From Eubacteriaceae bacterium (lineage in GTDB: Bacteria; Bacillota; Clostridia; Peptostreptococcales; Anaerovoracaceae): 64,000 bases of DNA. Position 1 is the stretch's first letter; each line of letters begins with the position of its first letter. A program made the translations under genes and the position numbers. Shown one piece after another: positions 41,101 to 49,238 of this stretch. The stretch spans positions 496,001 through 560,000 of the forward strand of contig CABIXY010000004.1 in assembly GCA_902362805.1 (NCBI GenBank), written 5' to 3'. The notes under the pieces are model-generated. The model saw nothing but the letters and a program-made list of their open reading frames with translations. It was not told where the DNA came from and did no database searches.

Positions 41101-42248
41101 TTTTCAATCACCACCCCTTCTGTATTATCATCGGTCAAGAACTGTTTGCTCAATGTGGATACCAGATTGCTGTTAGTCAAGAGACCGACGAGTCTTTCCT
41201 CCCGATCAAGAACCGGGATGTTGTTGACTTCACTTTCCTCGACCATTTTAAGTACGTTGACGATACTGTCGCCTACGTGGGCCACATAAGCCACCTCGTG
41301 CATGATGTCCTCTGCCGGCATCAAAGGTCTGGTCGCCTTGAACAGGTCTTTTCTGCCTACGATGCCTCTGAGCTTATTTTCCTCATCGACTACAAGCAGG
41401 GTGTCGATGTGGTGGTCTCTCATTCGCTTGATGCAGCGGTTTCTGATCATATCACCCTTACAGGTAATCGGATGAGAAATCATGAAGTCTTCCACGCGGA
41501 TGTATTCTGGAGAATCCCAGATCCGGTTTGTTCCAACAAAGTTAGATACAAATTCGTCCACCGGCTTTTTCAAAATCATCTCCGGCGTGTCGTACTGCAA
41601 GATATGGCCGTCTTTCATGATACAGATCCTGTCTGCGATTTTGATAGCCTCGTCCATATCGTGGGTTACAAAGACCATAGTCTTTCCTACCTTTGCCTGC
41701 AGCTCTATGAGTTCATCCTGCAGACTGCTTCTGGTCACTGGGTCCAAAGCAGAAAACGGCTCGTCCAGAAGCACGATATCCGGATCGTTAGCCAATGCTC
41801 TGATCACACCGATTCTCTGACGCTGTCCGCCGGACAGCTCAGTCGGATAGCGGTCTAGGAATTCTTCTGGATTCAGATCTACCATCTTCATCAGCCTGAC
41901 GGTGTTGTCGACAATAGCTTGGGGGTCTTTTTTCTCTAGACGTTCAATAATCTCAATGTTCTGCCTCACGGTCATGTGGGGAAACAGTCCTCCTTGCTGG
42001 ATGACATAGCCCATATTTCTGCGCAACTGCACCTTGTCCATTTCTTCGATGTTTTTTCCATCAATAAAAATATCCCCTTTACTAGGCGGGATCAGTCGGT
42101 TTATCATCTTCAATGTCGTTGTCTTTCCGCAGCCGCTGGGGCCGATTAAGACGGTCAGTTCTTTATCTTTGATTTCCATTGAAATGTCTGACAACACGAC
42201 GTTTCCTTTAAAATCCTTCGTCACGTCACGGAACTGGATCATGTTCAT
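41097..42248 (-). CDS. opuFA: OpuF-type osmolyte ABC importer ATPase with CBS domains, copy 1
   Basis: 383 residues. Walker A GPSGCGKTTTLK, Q-loop VIQQGGLFPHMTV, signature ELSGGQRQRIGVIRALA, Walker B IVLLDEPFSALD, followed from about residue 250 by a tandem CBS module (DTLLVVDEENKLRGIV, VNNIPVLDREERLVGLL) that in relatives senses ionic strength or c-di-AMP. First gene of its operon, behind a promoter set in tandem hairpin repeats. The c-di-AMP link is family knowledge only. Confidence 0.93.
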   Translation of the reverse strand: MNMIQFRDVTKDFKGNVVLSDISMEIKDKELTVLIGPSGCGKTTTLKMINRLIPPSKGDIFIDGKNIEEMDKVQLRRNMGYVIQQGGLFPHMTVRQNIEIIERLEKKDPQAIVDNTVRLMKMVDLNPEEFLDRYPTELSGGQRQRIGVIRALANDPDIVLLDEPFSALDPVTRSSLQDELIELQAKVGKTMVFVTHDMDEAIKIADRICIMKDGHILQYDTPEMILKKPVDEFVSNFVGTNRIWDSPEYIRVEDFMISHPITCKGDMIRNRCIKRMRDHHIDTLLVVDEENKLRGIVGRKDLFKATRPLMPAEDIMHEVAYVAHVGDSIVNVLKMVEESEVNNIPVLDREERLVGLLTNSNLVSTLSKQFLTDDNTEGVVIEK

Positions 42249-42277
42249 ACCTCCGTTCTTTCAATAATTTATTTTAG

Positions 42278-42465
42278 ATTATACCATGACGATGCCTTCA
42301 GAAATAGAATCGAACGTCATGATTCAATGGTTCTTCCCTTGCGACAACGTCGTAAGATTGTAGAACCATTATACCATGTGCATTCCTTTGATAATAGAAT
42401 CGAGCCACATGATTCAATGGTTCTTCCCTTGCGACAACGTCGTAAGATTGTAGAACCATTATACC
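42278..42465. repeat. Two tandem 90-bp hairpin units upstream of the first OpuF operon
   Basis: Units 42278-42367 and 42368-42457, plus the start of a third. Each holds two palindromes. The first, AATGGTTCT / AGAACCATT with inner TTGCGAC/GTCGTAA, is identical in both. The second has arms CATGACG/CGTCATG in one unit and CATGTG/CACATG in the other: two paired positions changed together while the rest stayed fixed, evidence that pairing is conserved. The minus-strand TATAAT of the operon promoter is part of the unit boundary. Confidence 0.85.
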
Positions 42466-42487
42466 AAAAAATTTAGAATCTTGTCAA
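42458..42487 (-). promoter_or_regulatory. SigA-type promoter of the first OpuF operon
   Basis: Minus strand TTGACA (42482-42487), 18-bp spacer, TATAAT (42458-42463). Both hexamers are perfect. The transcript would begin at about 42451, so it carries about 200 nt of leader containing the tandem hairpin repeats. Confidence 0.8.
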
Positions 42488-42509
42488 ATCTTGCAGAAGC
42501 TTGCGTTTA

Positions 42510-42831
42510 TTAGTCCCAGTTTTCCAACAAAAAATCGATGATGTTGAAATGCCTGATTCCATCTTGATTCATTGGTATTTCGTCCATGGATATGATACAT
42601 TTAGGATGGTAATCACCTGTTTTCTGAAGGGGAGCCAGTAATATAGATATCCACGTTTACTCTGATATAAAATGAGTCCACTACCCTTTGAAAGTCAGTG
42701 ACCGCCTGTATTTCATCAAGAAAAATATAAGTCATTTTTCCGGGTACAACCCGCTCTGGTATATAGCTGTGCAAAGCCCTATAGTCCAACAGATGTTCAC
42801 AGTTTACATCTTCAAAGTTAACTGATATCAT
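42510..42831 (-). pseudogene. Remnant of an AAA+ / DUF4143 family ATPase
   Basis: The frame 42831-42613 matches the Walker B region of the DUF4143 AAA family (SVNFEDVNCEHLLDYRALHS, KMTYIFLDEIQAVTDF, VDIYITGS). A second piece in another frame, ending at 42510, carries the family's usual C-terminus (PKCIISMDEIPMNQDGIRHF, then NIIDFLLENWD). The N-terminal P-loop and about 200 residues between the pieces are missing. A dead fragment beside the tRNA-like repeat. Confidence 0.75.
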
Positions 42832-42907
42832 CTGGTGTTTGTATCACCTTTTTATAGTATACCATAAAAACTTTCTTATAAAAATTTTTTTATAATTCAC
42901 TAAAAAA

Positions 42908-43030
42908 GTGGAAATGACGGAATCAAGCGGTCAAGTCTGCCAAATCAAGATTTGGGGGCTTTTCGCATGAGACCTGCCAACGATTTACTTAACGTAAATC
43001 GGGCTAGGGCTTCAAGATTCCTATTTCCAC
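42908..43030 (+). mobile_element. 123-bp tRNA(Leu)-like repeat element, copy B
   Basis: Same length and ends as copy A at 29497, with three substitutions; two lie at or near the anticodon-like loop and variable arm (loop TCAAGAT instead of TCGAGAT). Flanks differ completely from those of copy A, so the boundaries are well defined, as expected for a mobile or retro-inserted unit. Confidence 0.75.
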
Positions 43031-43385
43031 ATTCATTCCGTAACACACTGATTTTGTACTTTTTGCCATTTTTCATTTCTCCTGCACAAAAGTTCAACGC
43101 AGTATGGGCAGGTTCAACGTTGACAGGCGTATATAATTAAGAAAGAGAGACTGTAAAAGCATTCTAAGTTACTTTTAGGGTCGTCATAAAGAGTTATCCT
43201 AGCATAAAAATCATCAAAAAATAACCAGCGGCAAAAAAACGCCCTCCAAATCTCCGCTTATTCTCTTTTTATGATCTTCTGCAAAGGGTAAATTGTGCAA
43301 ATCAAGAAAGTTTGCTCAAAAAGTACAAAATGACCGTGGAGAGCAGCACCGCCCGATCGGAGTATGTCCCGTGAGGGGATTCCGA
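43031..43385. other. Intergenic region without a recognisable gene
   Basis: AT-rich DNA between the tRNA-like element and the diguanylate cyclase stop. A weak ATCGGA/TCCGAT stem near 43355-43385 could end the upstream operon on the minus strand. No ORF with a ribosome site was found. Confidence 0.45.
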
Positions 43386-44273
43386 TTATTTTACACCTTT
43401 CATTACTTTTTTATTCTCATACATGCGTCGATCCGCTTCTGTAACCAGGGATCCTAAGTCCCTGCCTGATGGACTCCAAGCGCTGCCCACCGCTACACTG
43501 CAGGGAATCAGTTCTCCTTTATCCAGTTCCTTTAAGGTGTTGAGAATTCGTTTCCGACACCGCTCAAGCTCCTCTTTCGTACAATTCGGGGCGATTAGGA
43601 TAAATTCATCACCGCCGATTCGGTAGCATCTTCTGCCTCTGCCCGCCGATGTAAAAATCGCCTCCGCCAGACGGCACAGCAGCCGATCACCCTCCGAGTG
43701 AAAGTAACTGTCATTAACCTCTTTCAAATTATTTAAGTCAAAAAAGAGGATTCCCGCGCATTCCAAATCTTGAAATGCCCCTTCCAGGTCGGCAATATAT
43801 TGATTTCGGTTGTATACACCAGTCAGCTTATCATGGGAGCTTTCAAATTCCAGTATTTTGCCGATTTTATCCCGGTCACAGGCCAGATGCTGCATAGCTG
43901 CCATCTCTCTGATAGCGTCCCGACCGAGTTCCATCATATCTCCAACTAGGTTGACATTACCCAGACGGTATAAACATCCATCGATATCGACAAGACGATT
44001 TTTAATTTTATACCACTGTTTCGATCTTCTATCATAAAAATCCCAGGCGTAAACTTCACCCTGCTGCCAAGCCGCTTCGTGCAGACAGGGGCAGAAATCA
44101 CAAGGTCCCTCTCTGCCAGCCATAGCTTGATAGCAATAGCGGCCGACGATGGATTCTTGTAAAGGATTTATAAATGCATTAGCATAACAGATTACTTTTG
44201 TTTTTTCCTCTATAATATAAAGACCTTCTATACACGGAAGGAATGCCTCCCACAACTTCTCGTTCAGTTCCAT
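43386..44273 (-). CDS. Diguanylate cyclase with Cys-containing PAS-like sensor
   Basis: 295 residues. N-terminal PAS-like domain (ENEKLW-type start, then a GPCDFCPCLHEAAW segment with three clustered Cys that could bind metal or sense redox), then a GGDEF domain with HDKLTGVYNRNQY, ILFFDLNNLKEVND and the intact active site RIGGDEFIL. No RxxD inhibitory site is visible at the usual place. It makes c-di-GMP. ATG 44273 follows GGAGGAGG. Last gene of the seven-gene operon that starts at the ECF-type promoter at 49169, so its synthesis may be tied to the peptide system. Confidence 0.9.
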   Translation of the reverse strand: MELNEKLWEAFLPCIEGLYIIEEKTKVICYANAFINPLQESIVGRYCYQAMAGREGPCDFCPCLHEAAWQQGEVYAWDFYDRRSKQWYKIKNRLVDIDGCLYRLGNVNLVGDMMELGRDAIREMAAMQHLACDRDKIGKILEFESSHDKLTGVYNRNQYIADLEGAFQDLECAGILFFDLNNLKEVNDSYFHSEGDRLLCRLAEAIFTSAGRGRRCYRIGGDEFILIAPNCTKEELERCRKRILNTLKELDKGELIPCSVAVGSAWSPSGRDLGSLVTEADRRMYENKKVMKGVK

Positions 44274-44301
44274 GCCGGCCTCCTCCTTCCCTGTACAGCA
44301 T

Positions 44302-44598
44302 TTATTCAATGGTCAAAATATCGATAAAGCCTGTCACTTCAAATACTTCCATAACCATATCGTTGACATTTCTGACTATCATTTTTCCTTGTTTGTTCAT
44401 CTGCTTCTGTGCCGCCAAAATAACGCGCAAACCAGCTGACGAGAGGTAAGCCAGCGTATCCATATCCATGATCAAGGTTTCGACACCGTCCAGGCTGGCT
44501 TTCAGTTCAATCTCAAGATCTGGTGCGGTGTTCGTGTCCAACCTGCCATCCAAGGCCAAAGTCAATACTGTCTCTTCTTTGCTTTTCGTGATTTTCAT
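44302..44598 (-). CDS. STAS anti-anti-sigma factor (SpoIIAA/RsbV-like)
   Basis: 98 residues. STAS fold with LALDGRLDTNTAPDLE and the phosphorylation loop DMDTLAYLSSAGLRVILA. When dephosphorylated by a SpoIIE-type phosphatase it binds the RsbW-like kinase. It lies 9 bases after that kinase's stop and in the same operon as the phosphatase, so the partner-switching set is complete except for a target. Confidence 0.92.
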   Translation of the reverse strand: MKITKSKEETVLTLALDGRLDTNTAPDLEIELKASLDGVETLIMDMDTLAYLSSAGLRVILAAQKQMNKQGKMIVRNVNDMVMEVFEVTGFIDILTIE

Positions 44599-44607
44599 GA
44601 TATCCTC

Positions 44608-45021
44608 CTAGTTTTCAGCTCTCTTTTTCAACGTTAATATATTTTTTCCGTCTTGATATTCATAGTAAATTTCATCCATGCTCTGTTTCACCATATAGAT
44701 GCCCAGACCCCCGATTTCTCGCTCTTCAGCCGAGAGGGTAACGTCAGGATCTTCCTTTTGCAATGGATTATAGGGCCTTCCTCGGTCAATGAATCGAATC
44801 GTTGCCTGTGAGGGTGCGGTCTCTGTCTCCACCCTTATGGTCACTTCCCCTACATAGGGTCTGTAAGCATAGCGGGCGATGTTGACAAACAATTCTTCAA
44901 TCGCTATATTGATCTGCACCTGTACTTTTGCAGGAAATTGACTGCGCTCTAAATTCGCGTCTATAAATTCCAGAACTCGGTCCAAACTCTCTGGAACAGC
45001 CTCCAACGTCATTTGTGCCAT
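44608..45021 (-). CDS. RsbW/SpoIIAB-like anti-sigma kinase
   Basis: 137-residue HATPase protein: VQVQINIAIEELFVNIARYAY carries the N-box, IRFIDRGRPYNPL the G1 region, and GGLGIYMVKQSMDEIYY the G2 region. It would phosphorylate the STAS protein and sequester a sigma factor or other target, none of which is obvious; the nearby ECF factor is not of the SigB class. ATG at 45021 is behind AGGAGGTG, which lies directly beside a hairpin repeat. Confidence 0.9.
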   Translation of the reverse strand: MAQMTLEAVPESLDRVLEFIDANLERSQFPAKVQVQINIAIEELFVNIARYAYRPYVGEVTIRVETETAPSQATIRFIDRGRPYNPLQKEDPDVTLSAEEREIGGLGIYMVKQSMDEIYYEYQDGKNILTLKKRAEN

Positions 45022-45037
45022 TTTCTCACCTCCTAAT

Positions 45038-45143
45038 GGTTCTGCCCCAAAACTTGATTTTGGCTAGGCAGACCTTATGCTTTAAATCCCCAAGAGAGGG
45101 GCATCCTCTATGCCACTCGATTGGCTGGATTTTGTCGTATAAT
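45038..45143. repeat. Structured hairpin repeat between phosphatase and kinase genes (106 bp)
   Basis: Related to the tandem repeats at 52565. A first hairpin GGTTCTGCCCCAAAA / TTTTGG..GGCAGACC and a second AAATCC / GGATTT; a second truncated GGTTCTGCCCC unit follows. Compared with 52565 the stems differ by paired changes (AGCGCC/GGCGCT there). It ends at the AGGAGG ribosome site of the next gene and supplies the last codons and stop of the phosphatase gene. Confidence 0.8.
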
Positions 45144-47067
45144 GGTTCTGCCCCAAAACTTTCAGGGCCAGCATCGTGATGTCGTCAAATTGAGGAGCTT
45201 CGCCCGCAAAGGCGTCTACATCCTCCTTCACGCTTTTGATCAGTTCCGCCGGAGCCGCCTGCTTGTTTTCGTCGAGAATGTTTTTCAGCCGTTCCTCACC
45301 GTAAAGTTCCTCCTTCAAATCCGTCGCTTCGGTCACTCCATCTGTATAGAGATAGAGTGTATCTCCTGGCTGAAAATCAAAGGTTCCTGTGCGGTAATGC
45401 ATTCCTTCCATGCCCGCCAGTACAAAACCGGGCCTCATCTTCAGATATGTAAATTCACCTTCACTGGTACAGATGGCCGGTGGATTATGTCCGGCATTGG
45501 CAAATTCCATATGACCCGTGGAAATTTCCAAAATCCCCAGCCAGGCAGTGACGAACAGACCCTCATCGTTACTTTCACAAAGCTGCTCATTGACTTCGTC
45601 AAATACTTCTGCTGCCGATTTCCCTGTCTGCGCCTGATCCTTAATAAGTGTTTTTGCGATGACCATAAACAGAGCCGCCGGGACACCTTTGCCAGATACA
45701 TCGGCGATGACTACAGCCAGATGATCTTCATCCACCAGAAAGAAATCGTAAAAGTCCCCGCCTACCTCCTTGGCCGATCTCATGGAAGCGGAAAGGTCAA
45801 ATTCTGTTCTCTCGGGGAATGGCGGAAAGATACAGGGGAGCATGCTGGCCTGTATATGCGTCGCTACATCTAGCTCTGCCCCAATCCGCTCCTTCTCTGC
45901 TGTCACCTGCGTCAGATTATCCATATAGGTTTCCAGGTCCGCTGCCATCTTCACAAAGGATCGTGCCAGATTTCCCACCTCCGTTTTTTTCTTGCACAGA
46001 GGTTCACAGACTTCGATGATCTTTTCGTGGTCGATTGCCTGCGACCTGTCTTCTGCGTAATATCGCGTTACAGCCGATAGACGCTCCAGCGGTACAGTGA
46101 TATTGGTTTCCATATACCAGAGAAACACCAGAGAAATCAGGAAAAACAGGTTCAGGGAAATCGCCACGTAGCTGTACACCCTGTTCCACAAATCCACAGA
46201 TGCTGCTTCCTGAGTCAAAAAACCATGATAAGCGGCATTACCGGCAATGGCTCCCGCAATAATTCCCAGTATCAGAAATATAAGAATGATTTTTTCGTTC
46301 ATGGACAACGGGTGCCTGCCCTTTCGTTCTTTCAGTACCTGACCTGTTGGCTGCCAGACCGCAGCAGCAAAGAATAATAGAAAGGCCGCCGCTGCAAAAG
46401 GCCAAACGGACAGAAGTCCAGGTCTCAGCGCTTCTGTCAGGGTAAAAGCACAGAGCAGGAAAAGTCCACCCCAGACTGACAGAAGTCCTCTTTGCGACTG
46501 CACTTTCCCTTTCTGGACATCAACAGAAATCCCTGTCACGGATACGAGAATAAGCACAGGCATGCCCAGAAGAATGCAGAAATCAAAGTTGTTCAACAGC
46601 AGCACAAAAGTAGTCGTTGAAAGGAACTGCGAGATGCCGAAACCTTCCATCAGAAATCCCAGCAGACCTGCCATCATCAGAGAATCAATGGCAACGATAA
46701 ATAGATATTTGACCACATGTCTGGCCGTATCCAGTTTGGGAAAGTCCTGCTCAGCGCCGCGAGACCCAAAAGCGTGCCACAGTTTAAAGGGTATGTAACC
46801 GTATAGGAACTGGGCGGCAAACCCTGTCAGACATAAACCCAGGGAGTAACCCGATAAGATGTCAGCCATCAGATTTCCCAATGCAGTACCCAGTGCTCCC
46901 CAAAACCCAAAGAGAAGGCCGAAAGCTGGCGGCAGGGCACTGGCAGGACGCACTTCCGTGACTGGCATCAGAGAGAATAATTCTCGAAATGGCACGGTCA
47001 CCGCGAAAAAAATAAGACCACACAGAAATGTTCTGATTAAATTTCTATATATTGTTTTTCTTTCCAT
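45082..47067 (-). CDS. SpoIIE-type PP2C phosphatase with an ECF-S-like membrane sensor
   Basis: 661 residues. Residues 1 to about 200 are a membrane domain like QueT-type substrate-binding (ECF-S) proteins (TEVRPASALPPAFGLLFGFWG, NLMADILSGYSLG), then more helices, a HAMP-like linker (about 330-385) and a PP2C domain from about 410 (GGDFYDFFLVDEDHLAVVIAD, VSGKGVPAALFMV, YLYTDGVTEA). It would dephosphorylate the STAS partner on a signal sensed in the membrane. The last 20 or so residues (HYTTKSSQSSGIEDAPLLG) derive from the inserted hairpin repeat. Confidence 0.9.
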   Translation of the reverse strand: MERKTIYRNLIRTFLCGLIFFAVTVPFRELFSLMPVTEVRPASALPPAFGLLFGFWGALGTALGNLMADILSGYSLGLCLTGFAAQFLYGYIPFKLWHAFGSRGAEQDFPKLDTARHVVKYLFIVAIDSLMMAGLLGFLMEGFGISQFLSTTTFVLLLNNFDFCILLGMPVLILVSVTGISVDVQKGKVQSQRGLLSVWGGLFLLCAFTLTEALRPGLLSVWPFAAAAFLLFFAAAVWQPTGQVLKERKGRHPLSMNEKIILIFLILGIIAGAIAGNAAYHGFLTQEAASVDLWNRVYSYVAISLNLFFLISLVFLWYMETNITVPLERLSAVTRYYAEDRSQAIDHEKIIEVCEPLCKKKTEVGNLARSFVKMAADLETYMDNLTQVTAEKERIGAELDVATHIQASMLPCIFPPFPERTEFDLSASMRSAKEVGGDFYDFFLVDEDHLAVVIADVSGKGVPAALFMVIAKTLIKDQAQTGKSAAEVFDEVNEQLCESNDEGLFVTAWLGILEISTGHMEFANAGHNPPAICTSEGEFTYLKMRPGFVLAGMEGMHYRTGTFDFQPGDTLYLYTDGVTEATDLKEELYGEERLKNILDENKQAAPAELIKSVKEDVDAFAGEAPQFDDITMLALKVLGQNHYTTKSSQSSGIEDAPLLGI

Positions 47068-47078
47068 AAGTCCTTCCT

Positions 47079-47783
47079 CTATAAAAGCAGATAAAGCAAC
47101 AGCAGCAGAGAGATTGCATTCAGAAATCCCGCCGCAGCTTGGTTTCCTGGCAGCCAGCCTGTGAAAACACCGGCAGCGATGACAACCATCAATAGAGTAT
47201 AAGCGTTCAGTACAGGCTTTTTCATACTTTTCAGCCAGTTATATTTGCTTTTCTTTGCCTCTGCACAGACCAGATTGACTGAGTCAGAAGTCAGTACGAT
47301 GAACAGTGGCAGCCCCAAAGCTACAGAAAAGCCAAAATTGTTGAAAAGCACATAAGTAAAAATCGTCTCGATCCACGAATCAAAGAAATAGTAGAGGCCA
47401 AAACCGAGCATACAGGCAGCAGTCAGTGCTGATAAGGCTGATAAGAACACATAAAGGCTGATGTTCTTCCAGGTATGTACATTCGGTTCCTCTTTTTTCA
47501 ACAGATGCCACAGCTTATAAGGCAGATAGGCCGCTATAAAGTTAGCAAAGAATCCCAGAACCGATGTCAGATTGAAGGTTCCGAAGGCGTCGGCAATGAG
47601 GTTTCCGATTCCGCAGCCCAAGGCGCCGATCGAACCAAAGCTGAGCCCCGCCAACATAGGCACCGCATTGACCGGTCTGACCTCTGTAAATCCCTCCACC
47701 AGTACCATGACCTTGAAAGCTGCGCCCAGCACAGCAAAGACCGCTGTACAAATCAGAAATTGTTTCCCCTTTGATAATCTCAT
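47079..47783 (-). CDS. Stand-alone ECF-S-like membrane protein, paralogue of the phosphatase sensor domain
   Basis: 234 residues, about six helices. LVEGFTEVRPVNAVPMLAGLSFG, GIGNLIADAFGTFNLTSVLGF and AAYLPYKLWHLL match the N-terminal region of the SpoIIE-type phosphatase just downstream (11-bp gap). The family resembles QueT/ECF-S substrate-binding components, but no ECF ATPases are nearby. I infer a role as co-sensor or ligand-binding partner for the phosphatase. It overlaps the EamA gene by 4 bases. Confidence 0.78.
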   Translation of the reverse strand: MRLSKGKQFLICTAVFAVLGAAFKVMVLVEGFTEVRPVNAVPMLAGLSFGSIGALGCGIGNLIADAFGTFNLTSVLGFFANFIAAYLPYKLWHLLKKEEPNVHTWKNISLYVFLSALSALTAACMLGFGLYYFFDSWIETIFTYVLFNNFGFSVALGLPLFIVLTSDSVNLVCAEAKKSKYNWLKSMKKPVLNAYTLLMVVIAAGVFTGWLPGNQAAAGFLNAISLLLLLYLLL

Positions 47784-48676
47784 GTCTTCTGCTCCTTTCT
47801 CTTATCGAGGAAGTCCGTTCCCGCTACAACCGCGCCTGCCATGATAAACATGGCTCCCAGCAGAGACTCCAAGTGAAACACTTCTTTGGCGCCGAAGCTG
47901 GCCGGAATCAGTAAAGCTAGAATCAGTGTTACAATAGGCTCGGTGGAGGCGATGATGGTAACACTGACCGGGCTTGTATAGCGCTGAGAATACATCAGCA
48001 TGATGTAGGCGTACGCCTTTGCAAAGAATGCCAAAATAAAGATGGACGACAGCAGCTCTTTCGTATATTCGATGCTGGCGAAAGTCCGAGGCTCTTCTAT
48101 GAACCACAGCAAAAAACCGATGATCGCGGTAAAACACATCTGAACGACACCCAGGAGCAGGGGATCCGTACTCTTGGTAAAATAGTCTGCAGAGATGGTG
48201 TAGACTGCCATAAACAGACAAGCGATAATCATATAAAAAGTGCCCGCGTTGAGGAATCCACTCAGTGCAAATTCACTGGTCAATGCCAGACCAAAGAGAA
48301 TAATGGGAATCCCCAGCATGTTATTTTTCGTCGGATAGCGATGCAGCATCAACAGAAGTAAGGGAACAAATAAAATATTCAAAGAGGAGATAAAGCTGGC
48401 ATTAGAGGAAGGGAGCTGATTGATGCCAGCCTTCTCTGCCAAAAGATTTCCAGCCATGAGCAAGGACAGCAAAAAACCCTGCCCCAATATCCGCAGAGTG
48501 ATTTTTCGCAGCTGCTTTGCAAACACGATAACTAACACCACACTAGCTGTACCTGTGGTCAGTGTCAGATAGGCGTAAGATGATAAATCCGGCGGCAGGC
48601 TTTTGATAAAGACATAAGAAGCTGCCCAACAGAGAGTGATGGAAAATAGTACGATATTATTTTCTTTCCTCGTCAT
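47780..48676 (-). CDS. EamA/DMT family transporter
   Basis: 298 residues, ten helices in two EamA repeats (VLFSITLCWAASYVFIKSLP; YFTKSTDPLLLGVVQMCFTA). Drug/metabolite exporters of this type carry amino acids or other small metabolites; no specificity is visible. It is second in the operon beginning at 49147, 6 bases after the first gene. Confidence 0.9.
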   Translation of the reverse strand: MTRKENNIVLFSITLCWAASYVFIKSLPPDLSSYAYLTLTTGTASVVLVIVFAKQLRKITLRILGQGFLLSLLMAGNLLAEKAGINQLPSSNASFISSLNILFVPLLLLMLHRYPTKNNMLGIPIILFGLALTSEFALSGFLNAGTFYMIIACLFMAVYTISADYFTKSTDPLLLGVVQMCFTAIIGFLLWFIEEPRTFASIEYTKELLSSIFILAFFAKAYAYIMLMYSQRYTSPVSVTIIASTEPIVTLILALLIPASFGAKEVFHLESLLGAMFIMAGAVVAGTDFLDKRKEQKT

Positions 48677-48682
48677 TGCAGA

Positions 48683-49147
48683 TCACTCCTTATCTCCGTA
48701 ATAATAGGTCGATTGACTCTCTGTCATTTCCAGGAGAATGGAGTTCTGATTTAATGCAGTGAGAACTTCGTCCATGACAGCTTTGATTTGATCCTCTGTC
48801 ACATCGTAGAAGGAATAGACCAGTGTGTTTTCCTGTGTCAGGGTGCCAGTTTCATCTACCCAGCCGCCGGTGGCTTTGGAAGACGTATATCCTTCCACAT
48901 ATCTGGTGCAGATTTTGTTGACGATGCTTCTCGCCTTGTCCGTAGAAATCAGCTGGCTGTAAGTCTCTTTGTCGTTGGTGCCGATATAGAGCGTGTATTT
49001 CTCCTTTGTTTCCACATCGTCAAAGGCTGTCTCCCCATGTGTCTGCGCCTCCCCTCCTGTCAACAGGTAGATGGCTATTCCGCCAGTTGCCGTCAGGTTG
49101 ATCAGCAGCAAGATGATAATGATGTTTTTCTTGATCTTCTTTTCCAT
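48683..49147 (-). CDS. Membrane-anchored DUF3574-like protein
   Basis: 154 residues: one N-terminal helix (IIIILLLINLTATGGIAIYLL) and an extracellular domain beginning KYTLYIGTNDKETYSQLIS, with VYSFYDVTEDQIKAVMDEVL later, resembling DUF3574. Function unknown. It is the first gene after the ECF-type promoter at 49169, with AAGGAG as ribosome site, and so probably heads the seven-gene operon down to the diguanylate cyclase. Confidence 0.7.
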   Translation of the reverse strand: MEKKIKKNIIIILLLINLTATGGIAIYLLTGGEAQTHGETAFDDVETKEKYTLYIGTNDKETYSQLISTDKARSIVNKICTRYVEGYTSSKATGGWVDETGTLTQENTLVYSFYDVTEDQIKAVMDEVLTALNQNSILLEMTESQSTYYYGDKE

Positions 49148-49168
49148 GAAACTTCTCCTTTAAGTCTA

Positions 49169-49196
49169 TATACGAATTGCGGCGCAAATCGTCTCA
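49169..49196 (-). promoter_or_regulatory. ECF-type promoter A, for the phosphatase operon
   Basis: Minus strand TGAGAC (49191-49196), 16-bp spacer, CGTATA (49169-49174), 22 bp upstream of the DUF3574-like gene. Exact match in both boxes and spacer to three other promoters in the cluster (50602, 53651, 58685). Confidence 0.87.
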
Positions 49197-49238
49197 AAAA
49201 AAATTACACTTCTATCAAAATAATAAAAGTGTAATCTG

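Noticed and set aside
42278..42465. CRISPR array
   Set aside because: Only two units of 90 bp with conserved 'spacers'; repeats are hairpin elements, and no cas gene is present.
42967..42994. Fifth ECF promoter (TGAGAC inside the tRNA-like element)
   Set aside because: The base region 16 bp downstream is TAACGT, not CGTATA, and it reads away from any gene.
43386..45021. Sporulation SpoIIA operon
   Set aside because: The set has RsbW/RsbV-like proteins and a SpoIIE-like phosphatase but no sigma-F gene, and it is joined to a diguanylate cyclase.
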